Assembly (NCBI GenBank): GCA_017500845.1 | Contig: JAFVXY010000011.1 | Coordinates: 1 to 42,900, forward strand | DNA length: 42,900 nt | From: Clostridia bacterium | Lineage (GTDB): Bacteria > Bacillota > Clostridia > Christensenellales > Pumilibacteraceae | Reading direction: 5' to 3' | Shown here: positions 23,801 to 31,241 of the stretch, in pieces | How the letters are laid out: the number at the start of each line of letters is the position of its first letter | Position numbering within the stretch: the first letter of the stretch is position 1 | Notes under the pieces: model-generated | Told to the model about the DNA's origin: nothing | Seen by the model: the letters and a program-made list of their open reading frames with translations, nothing else | Databases searched by the model: none | Made by a program: the position numbers and the translations under genes

Positions 23801-24430
23801 TTGCCTGTTGACAGTATGCTTACAACTGTAGGTGCGTACGCTTTTGCGGGCACGATTTCGCAAAAGGCAAATTACGATGTGCTCGATTTAAGCAATGCAA
23901 CAAAGCTTCAGCTTATAGACGACAGCGCGTTTGCTTACGGCAACGTAAAAAGGGTGATCTTACCAAAGTCGGAGTTCGTGTTGGGCGACGACGCCTTCAG
24001 CGGATGCAATTTGCTTAACGCGGTAGAGCTTGGCAAGTGTGTTTCTATTGGACAAAACGCTTTCCGCTATTGCTTGTCCCTTTGCGAAATAACTATTCCG
24101 TCAAGCGTAAAAATTATATCCAAAGAAGCCTTCCGCGACCTTAATTTGATTACCGTCAATATTGGTACAGAGGAGTGCGGCAATTCGCTGGACAGCATTG
24201 GCAAATACGCCTTTTTTGGGTGCAATTTGCTAACCACCGTAAACATTTACGGGGACAGCGCTCCCACGCTCGTTGGCGAGGAAGATAACTTGCTGTTCCA
24301 CTATATCGACCCAAACGGCACAACTGCAGTAATAAGCAGATTGAATATTTTTGTAGACGAGGGAAGTTTGCCAAGGTACGGCGCGAACGGCTGGCAGATT
24401 TATCAGAATCTGATTTTTGAGCGAAACTAA
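20858..24430 (+). CDS. Giant leucine-rich-repeat (BspA-like, LRR_5) surface lipoprotein
   Basis: A 1190-residue lipoprotein. The signal peptide ends in AASC (Cys21), so it should be lipid-anchored outside the membrane. Two Listeria-Bacteroides/Flg_new-like modules follow (about 30-92 and 105-165; typical ends are DVRLYAVW and DMDVYASQ). From about residue 195 to the end there are many LRR_5/BspA-type repeats with the pattern LxxIGDYAFYGxxxLxxLxLPSTL and a typical 23-residue period. Such proteins often mediate adhesion. The start is GTG with AAGGA 10 bases upstream. It stands alone between two terminators. Confidence 0.92.
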   Translation: MLKKLLTSFIIAIVVLVAASCVDNHSHAELFCVTFCGENISEYNVTVQKDSTAAEPKAPQSEGKEFLYWATEDGNRFDFSSPITGDVRLYAVWKGTNSGESNKEEKVYFAVRFFGVSGELISVQRVEEGKSAKTPAVCTDEFFVFDGWDKDVSKVLCDMDVYASQRYNSMDASLFTYEERGGEYTITGVREGVSLPQMAGGYVNLALPTEYQGLPVTAIKDGDHNNGVFSRYNILSLYVPSCYKTIGDYAFYGNPFLSRVIFNEGLQEIGEGAFMATLGEGFTLTGRDYVNSGADVYVSALTQIKLPSTLTTIDDYAFSHVGRMFAGSNYVIIEVELTFATDSKLTVIGDYAFEGVQIRNINLPNGLASIGDGAFAADMYLNWVMMGSYDFPRSITTTVSLPGSVRYIGNGAFFGLGVMSQYYLGNCYMSYSDVRFNAGRLTLDYLGDYAFCGASLIGTLEIAVQKINDYAFCGQAFSAIYLEGVEEIGECSFERADVSPALTLSLGQDLTLIGDYAFYGSVGLSSLTLPSTLTQIGDYAFYGSASLSGEVVFPASLLSVGECAFASSGIDSVKIKGSVVLKSECFKDSDLTVVVGNIKSVSDGTFAGCAQLQSVSLPGDMTHLPQKLFYGCKNLQQITLPDSIEEIECSAFASCASLTEISLPQSLKTLGCHAFEGCSALAEVTVDCDLQSVKEGAFAYCCKLGSIKLPDSVREIGDYAFRGTALTSFTTPASLEVMGQRVFYREQYVATKVNKISPFGVDTVSKVTMPTISEFTVGKNTGSIQFDIGTFEGSKVCGFAVEDGNDYYTVCNGVLYSADGLTLIMYSRDESAANVKVAEGVQHIASGAFYGNTYLTSVTLPSTLLSIGNYAFYGASSLKAIDFSAANRLTLIGNYAFSGSVGSAPKVTSLDFSGCTSLESTGERAFAYCEQLKNIDFGTLTKVDKNSFYGCGALVNVILGKSLTTIGEGAFRCCTSLTNIVLPVDSMLTTVGAYAFAGTISQKANYDVLDLSNATKLQLIDDSAFAYGNVKRVILPKSEFVLGDDAFSGCNLLNAVELGKCVSIGQNAFRYCLSLCEITIPSSVKIISKEAFRDLNLITVNIGTEECGNSLDSIGKYAFFGCNLLTTVNIYGDSAPTLVGEEDNLLFHYIDPNGTTAVISRLNIFVDEGSLPRYGANGWQIYQNLIFERN

Positions 24431-24442
24431 ATTAAGAATGGC

Positions 24443-24473
24443 AGAGCAGGACAAAATGTCTTGCTCTTTTTTT
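24443..24473 (+). terminator. Terminator of the LRR lipoprotein gene
   Basis: AGAGCAGGAC pairs with GTCTTGCTCT (one G-T pair) around a five-base loop, followed by seven T residues. Confidence 0.9.
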
Positions 24474-24493
24474 ATCTAAAAACAAAACACCTC

Positions 24494-24522
24494 TTGACAG
24501 TTTAGCGAATATATGTTACTAT
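24494..24522 (+). promoter_or_regulatory. Promoter of the fmdB-nitroreductase-walJ operon
   Basis: TTGACA, 17 bp, TACTAT. Transcription should start near 24529, just upstream of the GGAGG site of the first gene. Confidence 0.85.
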
Positions 24523-24541
24523 TACTATGGAGGATTGTGGT

Positions 24542-24736
24542 ATGCCGCTTATAGAATTAAGATGCGAAAAATGTAATAAGACTTACGAGGAGCTTGTAAA
24601 GGCAGACGGAAAATATCCTGCATGCAAGTTTTGCGGTGGTGAAACTCAGCAGGTGTACAGCGGAAAGCTGATAGTCAATGATTGCAAAAAAACAAATTGC
24701 TCGGGCAACTGCTCGAGCTGTGGAGGATGTCACTAA
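24542..24736 (+). CDS. FmdB-family zinc-ribbon protein
   Basis: A 64-residue small protein. It begins MPLIELRCEKCNKTYEEL, the FmdB-type zinc-ribbon start (usually MPxYEYxCxxC). A second cysteine pair CKFCGG completes the ribbon, and the C-terminus carries a cysteine-rich tail (NCSGNCSSCGGCH) that could bind additional metal. I chose the ATG at 24542 over the ATG at 24527 because the latter lies directly before the GGAGG ribosome-binding site. The family's function is not well established. The nitroreductase follows after one base. Confidence 0.88.
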   Translation: MPLIELRCEKCNKTYEELVKADGKYPACKFCGGETQQVYSGKLIVNDCKKTNCSGNCSSCGGCH

Positions 24737-24737
24737 T

Positions 24738-25265
24738 ATGAATACATTGGATTGTATCAAAAACAGAATAAGCGTTCGTAGCTTTTTGGATAAGGACGTC
24801 GAGGACGAAAAGCTTCGTATTATAGCCGAGGCGGGCTTAGAAGCGCCTACCGCCAAAAATACTCGCGACTTCGTGCTTACAGTTGTCAAAGGCAGCAGAT
24901 TACAGCAAATCAATGATACGATGTGCGAAATTATGGACGAGAGCGCAAGACCGTACTTTATGCAAAACGGAAAATTTAACTTCTATCGCGGCGGTAATGC
25001 CTTGATAGTAGTGTCTTTTGGCGCAAAGTCCATTATGACCGAGCAAAACACCGGTTGCGTTATGCAAAACATGTATCTTGCCGCTACCGAGCTTGGACTG
25101 GGCTCGTGCTGGATAAACCAATTTTATAAGGTAGAAAGCAAAAAGCTTTTTTCGTTGCTTGGGTTTGAGGACGGCTACAAGCCGTTTGCCGCGCTCAGCG
25201 TAGGCTATACCGACGTTATGCCCGACAAGAAGGAGCGTGACGGAAAAATAGTATTTTTGGACTAA
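24738..25265 (+). CDS. Nitroreductase-family protein
   Basis: A 175-residue single-domain nitroreductase: NRISVRSFLDKDV at the N-terminus (FMN phosphate contacts), GLEAPTAKNTR and LGLGSCWINQF. Members bind FMN as dimers and reduce nitro or quinone compounds; the substrate is unknown. The start at 24738 (MNTLDCIKNR) has GGAGG 10 bases upstream and fits the family's usual N-terminus. It follows the zinc-ribbon gene almost without a gap and is six bases from walJ. Confidence 0.92.
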   Translation: MNTLDCIKNRISVRSFLDKDVEDEKLRIIAEAGLEAPTAKNTRDFVLTVVKGSRLQQINDTMCEIMDESARPYFMQNGKFNFYRGGNALIVVSFGAKSIMTEQNTGCVMQNMYLAATELGLGSCWINQFYKVESKKLFSLLGFEDGYKPFAALSVGYTDVMPDKKERDGKIVFLD

Positions 25266-25271
25266 TCGGAT

Positions 25272-26039
25272 ATGGCACTAAAGATTTGCAGCTTGTCAAG
25301 CGGAAGCCACGGCAACTGTATTTACATATCAAGCGATACGACTGATTTGCTTATAGATGCAGGCATAAGCTGCAAAAAAACAAAAGAGCGTCTTGCCGTT
25401 TTAGGCGCGCAACCGCCGCAGCATTTGCTTATTACGCATTCGCATTCCGATCACGTTTGCGGTGTAAGTATGCTTGCAAAAACCTTTTCGCCCGTAATTT
25501 ACACACATTTTAGGACTCATTACGAAATAGCAAAGCTTGTTCCGGGGTATCTTAAGATAAAGGAATATTCAAGCGACTTTTTTGTGGGTGATATGACCGT
25601 GTCGCCTTTTGCGGTAAGTCACGACGTGCCGTGCAATGCATACAGTGTGCTTTGCGGCGGCAAAAAAGTTACGGTTGTTACGGACGTGGGGGTGCTTACG
25701 GAGGAGAATTTGAATAGCATCGAGGGCAGTGACGTGGTGTTGATAGAATCTAATCATGACGAAAAAATGCTTATGAGCAACCCGCGATACAGCGATACGC
25801 TAAAAAGGCGTATACTTTCAAGCAGAGGACACCTAAGCAATTCAGCTTGTGCCGCCGCTGCGGTGGAGATCGTAAAAAGAGGTGCAAAGCATATAATTTT
25901 AGGACATTTATCGGAAGAAAACAATACCCCGACACTTGCCTACGAAACTACAAAAAATGCTCTTGATAGGGTGGGGCTAAGCGCAAGCGTAACGATAGCG
26001 CTGCAAAACGAAATGACCGAAGTGATAGAGGTGTGCTGA
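25272..26039 (+). CDS. walJ: WalJ/YycJ-type metallo-beta-lactamase-fold hydrolase
   Basis: A 255-residue metallo-beta-lactamase-fold protein. It starts KICSLSSGSHGNC, the typical WalJ/YycJ beginning. The metal ligands are in THSHSDHVCG, SHDVPC, VTDVG and ILGHLSEENN. The YycJ group acts in the cytoplasm and is linked in Bacillus to the WalRK cell-wall regulator and to DNA metabolism; the substrate is not settled. The walRK genes are not in this window. The following CPBP protease gene overlaps by one base. Confidence 0.9.
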   Translation: MALKICSLSSGSHGNCIYISSDTTDLLIDAGISCKKTKERLAVLGAQPPQHLLITHSHSDHVCGVSMLAKTFSPVIYTHFRTHYEIAKLVPGYLKIKEYSSDFFVGDMTVSPFAVSHDVPCNAYSVLCGGKKVTVVTDVGVLTEENLNSIEGSDVVLIESNHDEKMLMSNPRYSDTLKRRILSSRGHLSNSACAAAAVEIVKRGAKHIILGHLSEENNTPTLAYETTKNALDRVGLSASVTIALQNEMTEVIEVC

Positions 26040-27151
26040 TGAACAAAAAGCCGTTTAGGGCAACGGATGGACCTATGATTATGCTTATTGCTTTCGTTCT
26101 AATGCTCGTTAGCCAGGTAATTGCGTCTTTTCTGCTTATCGGTAGGCAGATGGACGGGGCGTACGAGCTTATAAACGTCTTGGCAATGATTGCCTTTCAG
26201 GTTATATACCTGTATACCTACCTCGTATATACCAAAAAGAAAGGTATTGTAAGTACGTTTTCCGTACGTAATAAAATCACAGCTTGGGCAATAATATGTG
26301 CAATAGGGGTTACGGCTCTTTGCTTTTTTGGTTTTATCGGGCTTTCGTACTACTTCGAGCATCTGCTTGGCGGCTTAGGCTATATGGGGTCGGGATTTAT
26401 GCCCACCACGCCGCTTGCAATAGCGGTAATGGTGCTTGCCACCGTTGTTGTCGCACCCATTGGAGAGGAAACAATATTCAGGTCAGCACTTCTTTCGGGG
26501 CTAATCAAGAATAACCGCAGTGAGCTTGTGCCGTGTATAATCAGCGGACTGTGCTTTGCTCTTATGCATATGAATCCCAGTCAAACTGTATATCAGTTTT
26601 GCCTCGGCTTCGTGGCGGCGCATCTTACGCTAAAATGCCGTTCGGTGCTTCCCGCGATGGTGGTTCACGGACTCAGCAACGCCTTGGCTCTTGTCTTTTC
26701 GTACACAAAAATCGGCTATGCGATAGACGGATTTTATGCACAAAGCGGTCAAAACGGAGGCGTTACCTTGCTTACTTGCGTGCTTTTTCCCATAGCGGCA
26801 GGCATCGCAATTTGGTTTGTATGCAAGTATCTTAAAAAGGCCGAAAAGAAGGCGCACCCTGACAAATTCAAGCTTTCTCCGCGCGTTATATGGATAGACG
26901 AAGCTACCAATCAGCCCATTTATCGACCAAGCGAGTATTCGATTGGAGCAAGCGGAGAGGAGCAGACAATGAAAAAATCAGCCGTAGAAAATAGGCTTCT
27001 GGCTCAAGAGCGGCTTATGTCACAGTATCAAAGCGACAACGAGGAATCGGGAGCTTTTGGTAAAAAGAGCAACAAGGTTGCTTACGGTATATATTTTGTA
27101 CTAACGGCGTTTATGTGGCTTACGACCTTTGCCGCGGGATTGATGCAATAA
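26039..27151 (+). CDS. CPBP-family intramembrane metalloprotease
   Basis: A 370-residue polytopic membrane protein with about eight hydrophobic segments. The CPBP (Abi/CAAX-processing) motifs are EETIFRSAL (EExxxR), ALMHMNPSQ and MVVHGLSNAL, the glutamates and histidines forming the metal site. A hydrophilic stretch (about 267-345) precedes a last C-terminal membrane segment, longer than the usual family length. Members process prenylated or peptide substrates or confer bacteriocin immunity. I chose the ATG at 26039, which overlaps the walJ stop. A second CPBP gene follows after 12 bases. Confidence 0.9.
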   Translation: MNKKPFRATDGPMIMLIAFVLMLVSQVIASFLLIGRQMDGAYELINVLAMIAFQVIYLYTYLVYTKKKGIVSTFSVRNKITAWAIICAIGVTALCFFGFIGLSYYFEHLLGGLGYMGSGFMPTTPLAIAVMVLATVVVAPIGEETIFRSALLSGLIKNNRSELVPCIISGLCFALMHMNPSQTVYQFCLGFVAAHLTLKCRSVLPAMVVHGLSNALALVFSYTKIGYAIDGFYAQSGQNGGVTLLTCVLFPIAAGIAIWFVCKYLKKAEKKAHPDKFKLSPRVIWIDEATNQPIYRPSEYSIGASGEEQTMKKSAVENRLLAQERLMSQYQSDNEESGAFGKKSNKVAYGIYFVLTAFMWLTTFAAGLMQ

Positions 27152-27163
27152 AATGGAGGAACA

Positions 27164-28171
27164 ATGGATAAAGAAAACGCAAAAAAACAATATCGCACGG
27201 TAGCGCTGACTGTATTTATAATAGCAGTTTTGTCGCTTGTTTTGCGCATAGTCAGCTATTATATTAATCTTGCTACCATGAATTGGGATATGGACGATGC
27301 GTGGTATAGCATTATTCTGGAAGCAATGTTTACCGTTCCTATGCAAATAGGAGTTTTGCTTGTTTTGCCGTTTTTGATGTACAAGCTAACGCTAAAAAAA
27401 TCGTTTTCCGGGGTTATGAAATTTTCGGGTGTGCGTAAAAGCAATCTAACAATTTGCTTGCTGATGATTCCGCTTGCGCTTTGCTGTTACCTTGTTTCTA
27501 TGCACATCAGTACCATTTGGCAAATTTTTCTTATGATTTTCGGCTATACCCCGCCCGCAGGAGATGCGGCACTGCCCGAGGTGTTCAACATAGGTCACTT
27601 TTTGTTGATGGTGTTTTTGACGGCCGTTTTGCCCGGTGTGTGCGAGGAATTTGCCAACCGCGGCGGCTTGCTTACGGTGATTCGCTCGTCACACTCTAAG
27701 GCTTATACGGTGATAATAGTGGGAATTGCGTTCGGTCTTTTTCATCAAAACATAGCTCAGCTTGTTTATACGGCGGTGCTTGGCTCCTTGATGGCATATC
27801 TAACGCTTACAACAGGCTCCGTTTTACCTGCAATTATTTTACACTTTTCCAACAACTTTATAGCCGTAATTTTGCAAAACGCAACCGCTTACGGTTGGGT
27901 AATCGGTGAATTGTACATTAATTTTATGGAGTCAATGATTATTTCGTCGCTTTCATCCTACGCTGTGATTGCTATGCTTTCCGCATTTTTGCTCGTTCTT
28001 CTCGTGCGCAAAATTGCGTCAAGGGGTAATAAGCGTGACATATACCTCGAGCTTAATCAGGCTACTGTCGCTTCGGGCTTTAAACCTATGCTACGCGATA
28101 AAATATTCTTTATAGGAGCGATAGTGGTGACGGCGGCATCCAACGTTCTCACCTTTATTTACGGATTATGA
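27164..28171 (+). CDS. CPBP-family intramembrane metalloprotease, second copy
   Basis: A 335-residue polytopic membrane protein. Its CPBP motifs are CEEFANRGGL, GLFHQNIAQ and ILHFSNNFI, so the predicted metal site is complete. It shares layout with its neighbour but diverges in sequence, so the duplication is old. The ATG follows GGAGG seven bases upstream. Its stop overlaps rlmH by four bases, which ties it into the walJ-rlmH operon. Confidence 0.9.
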   Translation: MDKENAKKQYRTVALTVFIIAVLSLVLRIVSYYINLATMNWDMDDAWYSIILEAMFTVPMQIGVLLVLPFLMYKLTLKKSFSGVMKFSGVRKSNLTICLLMIPLALCCYLVSMHISTIWQIFLMIFGYTPPAGDAALPEVFNIGHFLLMVFLTAVLPGVCEEFANRGGLLTVIRSSHSKAYTVIIVGIAFGLFHQNIAQLVYTAVLGSLMAYLTLTTGSVLPAIILHFSNNFIAVILQNATAYGWVIGELYINFMESMIISSLSSYAVIAMLSAFLLVLLVRKIASRGNKRDIYLELNQATVASGFKPMLRDKIFFIGAIVVTAASNVLTFIYGL

Positions 28172-28608
28172 AAAAAATAAGGCTCGTTGTAGTGGGCAAG
28201 CTTAAGGAAAAATTTTTTGCCGATGCTTGTGCGGAATATCTAAAACGACTTTCTCGCTTTGCGGACGTGTCCGTGGTGGAAATTAAAGATCGCCCCGATG
28301 GCATAGCTTTGGAGAGCTCGGATGTTTTGGATGCGGTCAAGGGGTACATTGCTCTTGCCGACCTTGGTGGCGAAAGCATGACCAGCGAGCAATTCTCGGC
28401 CTTTTTGATGGGTGCGCTGGAGAGTAATGATACCGTTTCTTTTGTAATAGGCGGCTCGTGCGGAGTGGACGGTAGAGTTAAGGCAAAGGCAAACAAAAAA
28501 ATCTGCTTTGGCAAAATGACCTATCCTCACATGCTAATGCGTGTAATTTTGCTTGAGCAAATTTACCGTGCTTTTACCATAAAGGAAGGCTTGCCGTATC
28601 ACAAATAG
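28168..28608 (+). CDS. rlmH: RlmH, 23S rRNA (pseudouridine-1915-N3)-methyltransferase
   Basis: A 146-residue SPOUT methyltransferase. It begins IRLVVVGKLKEKFF, has FVIGGSCGVD (SAM-binding knot) and ends with the highly conserved TYPHMLMRVILLEQIYRAF followed by YHK. It methylates pseudouridine 1915 in helix 69 of 23S rRNA. It is about ten residues shorter than most RlmH (155-160), the difference lying in the central region. The ATG overlaps the upstream CPBP stop. rlmH near walJ is a conserved Bacillota neighbourhood. Confidence 0.95.
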   Translation: MKKIRLVVVGKLKEKFFADACAEYLKRLSRFADVSVVEIKDRPDGIALESSDVLDAVKGYIALADLGGESMTSEQFSAFLMGALESNDTVSFVIGGSCGVDGRVKAKANKKICFGKMTYPHMLMRVILLEQIYRAFTIKEGLPYHK

Positions 28609-28666
28609 CGGCAAAAGCATATAATGAACAAGGGGGCAAAACGCCGCCAAAAAAAGGGGTCATTAT

Positions 28667-29500
28667 ATGTATACGTACAAAAATCTAATAGACGATATTG
28701 AGATTTTGCATAGCTGCGGGGCAAAGACAGGCAGTATAGGCACGTCCTTACTGGGAAACGAAATATACTATGTACATACAGGCATAAGCGAGGGAAATCA
28801 GCTGATTATCACGGGCGGTATTCACGCTCGGGAGAACGTAACCACGCAGCTTGTTATAAAACAAGCTTATAGGCATCTTAGATTGCCTATGGGCATTTAT
28901 TTTGTCCCGATGCTTAATCCCGACGGAGCATTGCTTATCGAGCGCGGCTCAGCCGTTGCAGGGGAGTACGCAGCCTTATTGTTGGAGATAAACGGAAGCG
29001 AAGATTTTTCGCAGTGGAAGGCTAACGCACGTGCCGTGGATCTAAACAATAATTTTGACGCACGGTTTGGTACGGGCAAAAGTAACGTTACTCATCCCGC
29101 CTCGCACGGCTATGTGGGCGAGCATCCGTTCAGTGAGCCCGAAACGGCGGCGTTACGTGATTTTACCCTCGCCGTAAAGCCGTATTATACGGTAAGCTAT
29201 CACGCGCTTGGACGAGAAGTCTATTGGGACTTTGGGCAAAAGTCGGATAAGGATAGAGCTATGGCGCAAAGCATCGCAAATATGCTCGGTTATGATTGCG
29301 TTGACGGCGACCTTGGTAGTGCAGGCGGCTATAAGGACTGGTGTATATTGCAGGGAATACCCGGCGTAACGATAGAAATCGGCAGCTCTTGGCTTAGTCA
29401 TCCGCTTTCGGCAAGGGACATAACAGACGACGTTTGCGTAAACATTGATTTGCCGAGTGAAATTGCAAGGCAGTACCCCAAAATTTACGGTGTGGAGTAG
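28667..29500 (+). CDS. M14-family zinc carboxypeptidase
   Basis: A 277-residue M14 carboxypeptidase. The zinc ligands are in GIHARENV (HxxE) and SYHALG, the substrate-binding residues in PMLNPDG and DLNNNFDARF, and the catalytic Glu in TIEIGSS. There is no signal peptide, so it is probably cytoplasmic. The closest known group is the gamma-D-glutamyl-diaminopimelate peptidases that split peptidoglycan peptides, which suggests muropeptide recycling, but this is inference. AAGGGG precedes the ATG. A lone TATAAT at 28620 may be part of its promoter, but no good -35 is seen. Confidence 0.9.
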   Translation: MYTYKNLIDDIEILHSCGAKTGSIGTSLLGNEIYYVHTGISEGNQLIITGGIHARENVTTQLVIKQAYRHLRLPMGIYFVPMLNPDGALLIERGSAVAGEYAALLLEINGSEDFSQWKANARAVDLNNNFDARFGTGKSNVTHPASHGYVGEHPFSEPETAALRDFTLAVKPYYTVSYHALGREVYWDFGQKSDKDRAMAQSIANMLGYDCVDGDLGSAGGYKDWCILQGIPGVTIEIGSSWLSHPLSARDITDDVCVNIDLPSEIARQYPKIYGVE

Positions 29501-29612
29501 TCACGGACAAAAGATTTTGTAAAAATATTTCCTTTTTGCTGTTTTTATTATTCTTTTTTAGCAAAGATGTGTTATAATGATGCGGTAAATTAAGCAAAAG
29601 TGGGTGAGTATA

Positions 29613-30101
29613 GTGGACGAGCAGATAAAATTTATGAGGGCGGCAATAAGAGAAGCGCGTAAGGCGGAGCAAATCGAAGAGGTCCCCGTGGGGGCGGTCG
29701 TTGTCTACGATGGCAAAATTGTATCGCGCGCTCACAACAAGCGCAACACGCATCACGACGGCACGGCTCACGCCGAAATTCTTGCCATTCAAAAGGCGGG
29801 CAAAAAGCTGGGCAGGTGGAATCTTAGTGACTGCGATTTGTACGTTACGCTGGAGCCGTGTGCTATGTGCGCGGGGGCGTCCGTCAATTCCCGAATTCGT
29901 CGTATTTGTTTTGGTGCATACGACCGTAGATACGGCTGTTGCGGATCCATTATGGATATAACTAATTCTGCGCTCAACCACAGAGTGGAAATTATTGGCG
30001 GCATTTTGCAGGAGGAATGCTCTACAATGCTGTCGGCGTTTTTCAAAAAACTGCGCGAAAGAGCAAAAAACAATGCTCAACAAATTGACATTAACGAGTA
30101 G
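29613..30101 (+). CDS. tadA: TadA, tRNA-specific adenosine deaminase
   Basis: About 162 residues with the deaminase motifs HAEILAI (zinc ligand and catalytic Glu) and PCAMCAGA (two cysteine ligands). TadA converts adenosine 34 to inosine in tRNA-Arg(ACG). I chose the GTG at 29613 because GGTG lies six bases upstream and the family normally starts close to the DEQxxFMRxA segment; a GTG at 29604 is the alternative. A TATAAT at 29573-29578 gives a probable promoter, though the -35 is weak. The promoter for the next gene lies inside the 3' end of this one. Confidence 0.94.
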   Translation: MDEQIKFMRAAIREARKAEQIEEVPVGAVVVYDGKIVSRAHNKRNTHHDGTAHAEILAIQKAGKKLGRWNLSDCDLYVTLEPCAMCAGASVNSRIRRICFGAYDRRYGCCGSIMDITNSALNHRVEIIGGILQEECSTMLSAFFKKLRERAKNNAQQIDINE

Positions 30102-30113
30102 AAGGGGTATAAT
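30085..30113 (+). promoter_or_regulatory. Full-consensus promoter of the glmU-like gene
   Basis: TTGACA, exactly 17 bp, TATAAT, a perfect match to the sigma-A consensus. The -35 lies inside the last codons of tadA. Only nine bases separate the -10 from the ATG at 30123. Confidence 0.9.
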
Positions 30114-30122
30114 TGTATCGTT

Positions 30123-31202
30123 ATGGATAATATCTGCGGAATCGTTCTAAAAGTTTCATATCCGAGCATGGGGGACACTTCCTCTATCGAAATTTTGGGC
30201 AAAACAATGTTGGATTGGGTTTGCTTTTCTCTCGGTGAAAGCTTTTGCGGTTCGGTAGTGTACAGCGACAACGTGCCCATTCCGGTACTCGTGCGTCCGT
30301 ACGTCAAGGCAGACACCGATTATACGGTGGTGCTGTATTCGGATACGCCGCTTATGACACGCAAAACGGTGCTCGATGCGGTGACGCTACTCAAACAACG
30401 CAACCTAAACGTGCTAAAAATGACAAGGGGATTTGTGTTTAAGACGCAGTTCCTTTTGGGCATAGACAAAATATATAGTGAAAACCTCTTCTATTTTGAC
30501 GAGGAGGACTTTATGACGGCGTTCAACTTTAAGCAGGTTGCGCTTGTCAGTGATGCGCTAAAAAACAGAATACTTGCCTACCACATGAATCAAGGCGTGC
30601 AGTTTGACGACCCCAGCTCCACCTTCGTGGGCTGTGACGTCGTTATTGGCAAAGGCGTAAGGATAGGTAGCGGCAATGTAATCAAGGGCAGAACGATAAT
30701 CAAGGAGCGTGCAATAATCGGTAATCGCAACACGATTGACGGCTCGGTTATCGAGGAGGGCGCTTTTGTCGAAAGCAGTTATGTTCTTTCCAGCGTAGTG
30801 GGTAAGCGCACAACCGTAGGACCAAATGCATATATCCGCCCTTCGTCCATAATAGGCGAGGATTGCCGCATAGGCGACTTTGTAGAAATTAAAAACAGCA
30901 CTATCGGTGACAAAACCAAGGTTGCGCACCTTAGCTACGTTGGGGACGCAACGGTAGGCGGCGGCTGCAATATCGGTTGCGGCGTGGTGGTCGCAAATTA
31001 CGACGGAAAGGGTAAGCATAGGACGGAAATCGGGGACAGAGCGTTTATTGGTAGCAACTGCAATCTTATTGCTCCGCTCAAGGTAGGTAATGATGCGTTT
31101 ATCGCGGCAGGCTCAACAATTACCGATGAGGTGCCGGATAAGGCTCTTGCAATAGCGCGCCCCCGTCAAACCGTAAAGCCCGATTGGGTAAAGAAAGACT
31201 AA
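30123..31202 (+). CDS. glmU: GlmU-like glucosamine-1-phosphate acetyltransferase with degenerate uridylyltransferase half
   Basis: A 359-residue protein, about 100 shorter than typical GlmU. The C-terminal half (from about residue 160) is an intact left-handed beta-helix acetyltransferase: [29 protein letters not shown] with the catalytic His, [11 protein letters not shown] and [12 protein letters not shown]. The N-terminal half keeps a few nucleotidyltransferase-like strands ([10 protein letters not shown]) but lacks the LAAGxGTRM...K UTP-binding loop; the corresponding stretch reads [10 protein letters not shown]. It probably acetylates glucosamine-1-phosphate only. No Shine-Dalgarno precedes the ATG. 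prs follows, as in many Bacillota. Confidence 0.87.
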   Translation: MDNICGIVLKVSYPSMGDTSSIEILGKTMLDWVCFSLGESFCGSVVYSDNVPIPVLVRPYVKADTDYTVVLYSDTPLMTRKTVLDAVTLLKQRNLNVLKMTRGFVFKTQFLLGIDKIYSENLFYFDEEDFMTAFNFKQVALVSDALKNRILAYHMNQGVQFDDPSSTFVGCDVVIGKGVRIGSGNVIKGRTIIKERAIIGNRNTIDGSVIEEGAFVESSYVLSSVVGKRTTVGPNAYIRPSSIIGEDCRIGDFVEIKNSTIGDKTKVAHLSYVGDATVGGGCNIGCGVVVANYDGKGKHRTEIGDRAFIGSNCNLIAPLKVGNDAFIAAGSTITDEVPDKALAIARPRQTVKPDWVKKD

Positions 31203-31241
31203 CGCAAAAGCGTTTTTATAAACAAACCTTTGGAGGATGGT

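Noticed and set aside
24678-24737. Upstream extension of the second nitroreductase
   Set aside because: It would overlap the FmdB gene by about 60 bases. The ATG at 24738 has GGAGG upstream and matches the family's N-terminus.
28620-28625. TATAAT upstream of the M14 carboxypeptidase gene
   Set aside because: No acceptable -35 is found 16-18 bp upstream (the nearest, TTGCCG, is 23 bp away), so a promoter is not called.
31201-31218. Small hairpin AACGC-AAAA-GCGTT with T run between the glmU-like gene and prs
   Set aside because: The stem has only five pairs. It may reduce readthrough, but prs has no separate promoter that I can see, so I do not call a terminator.
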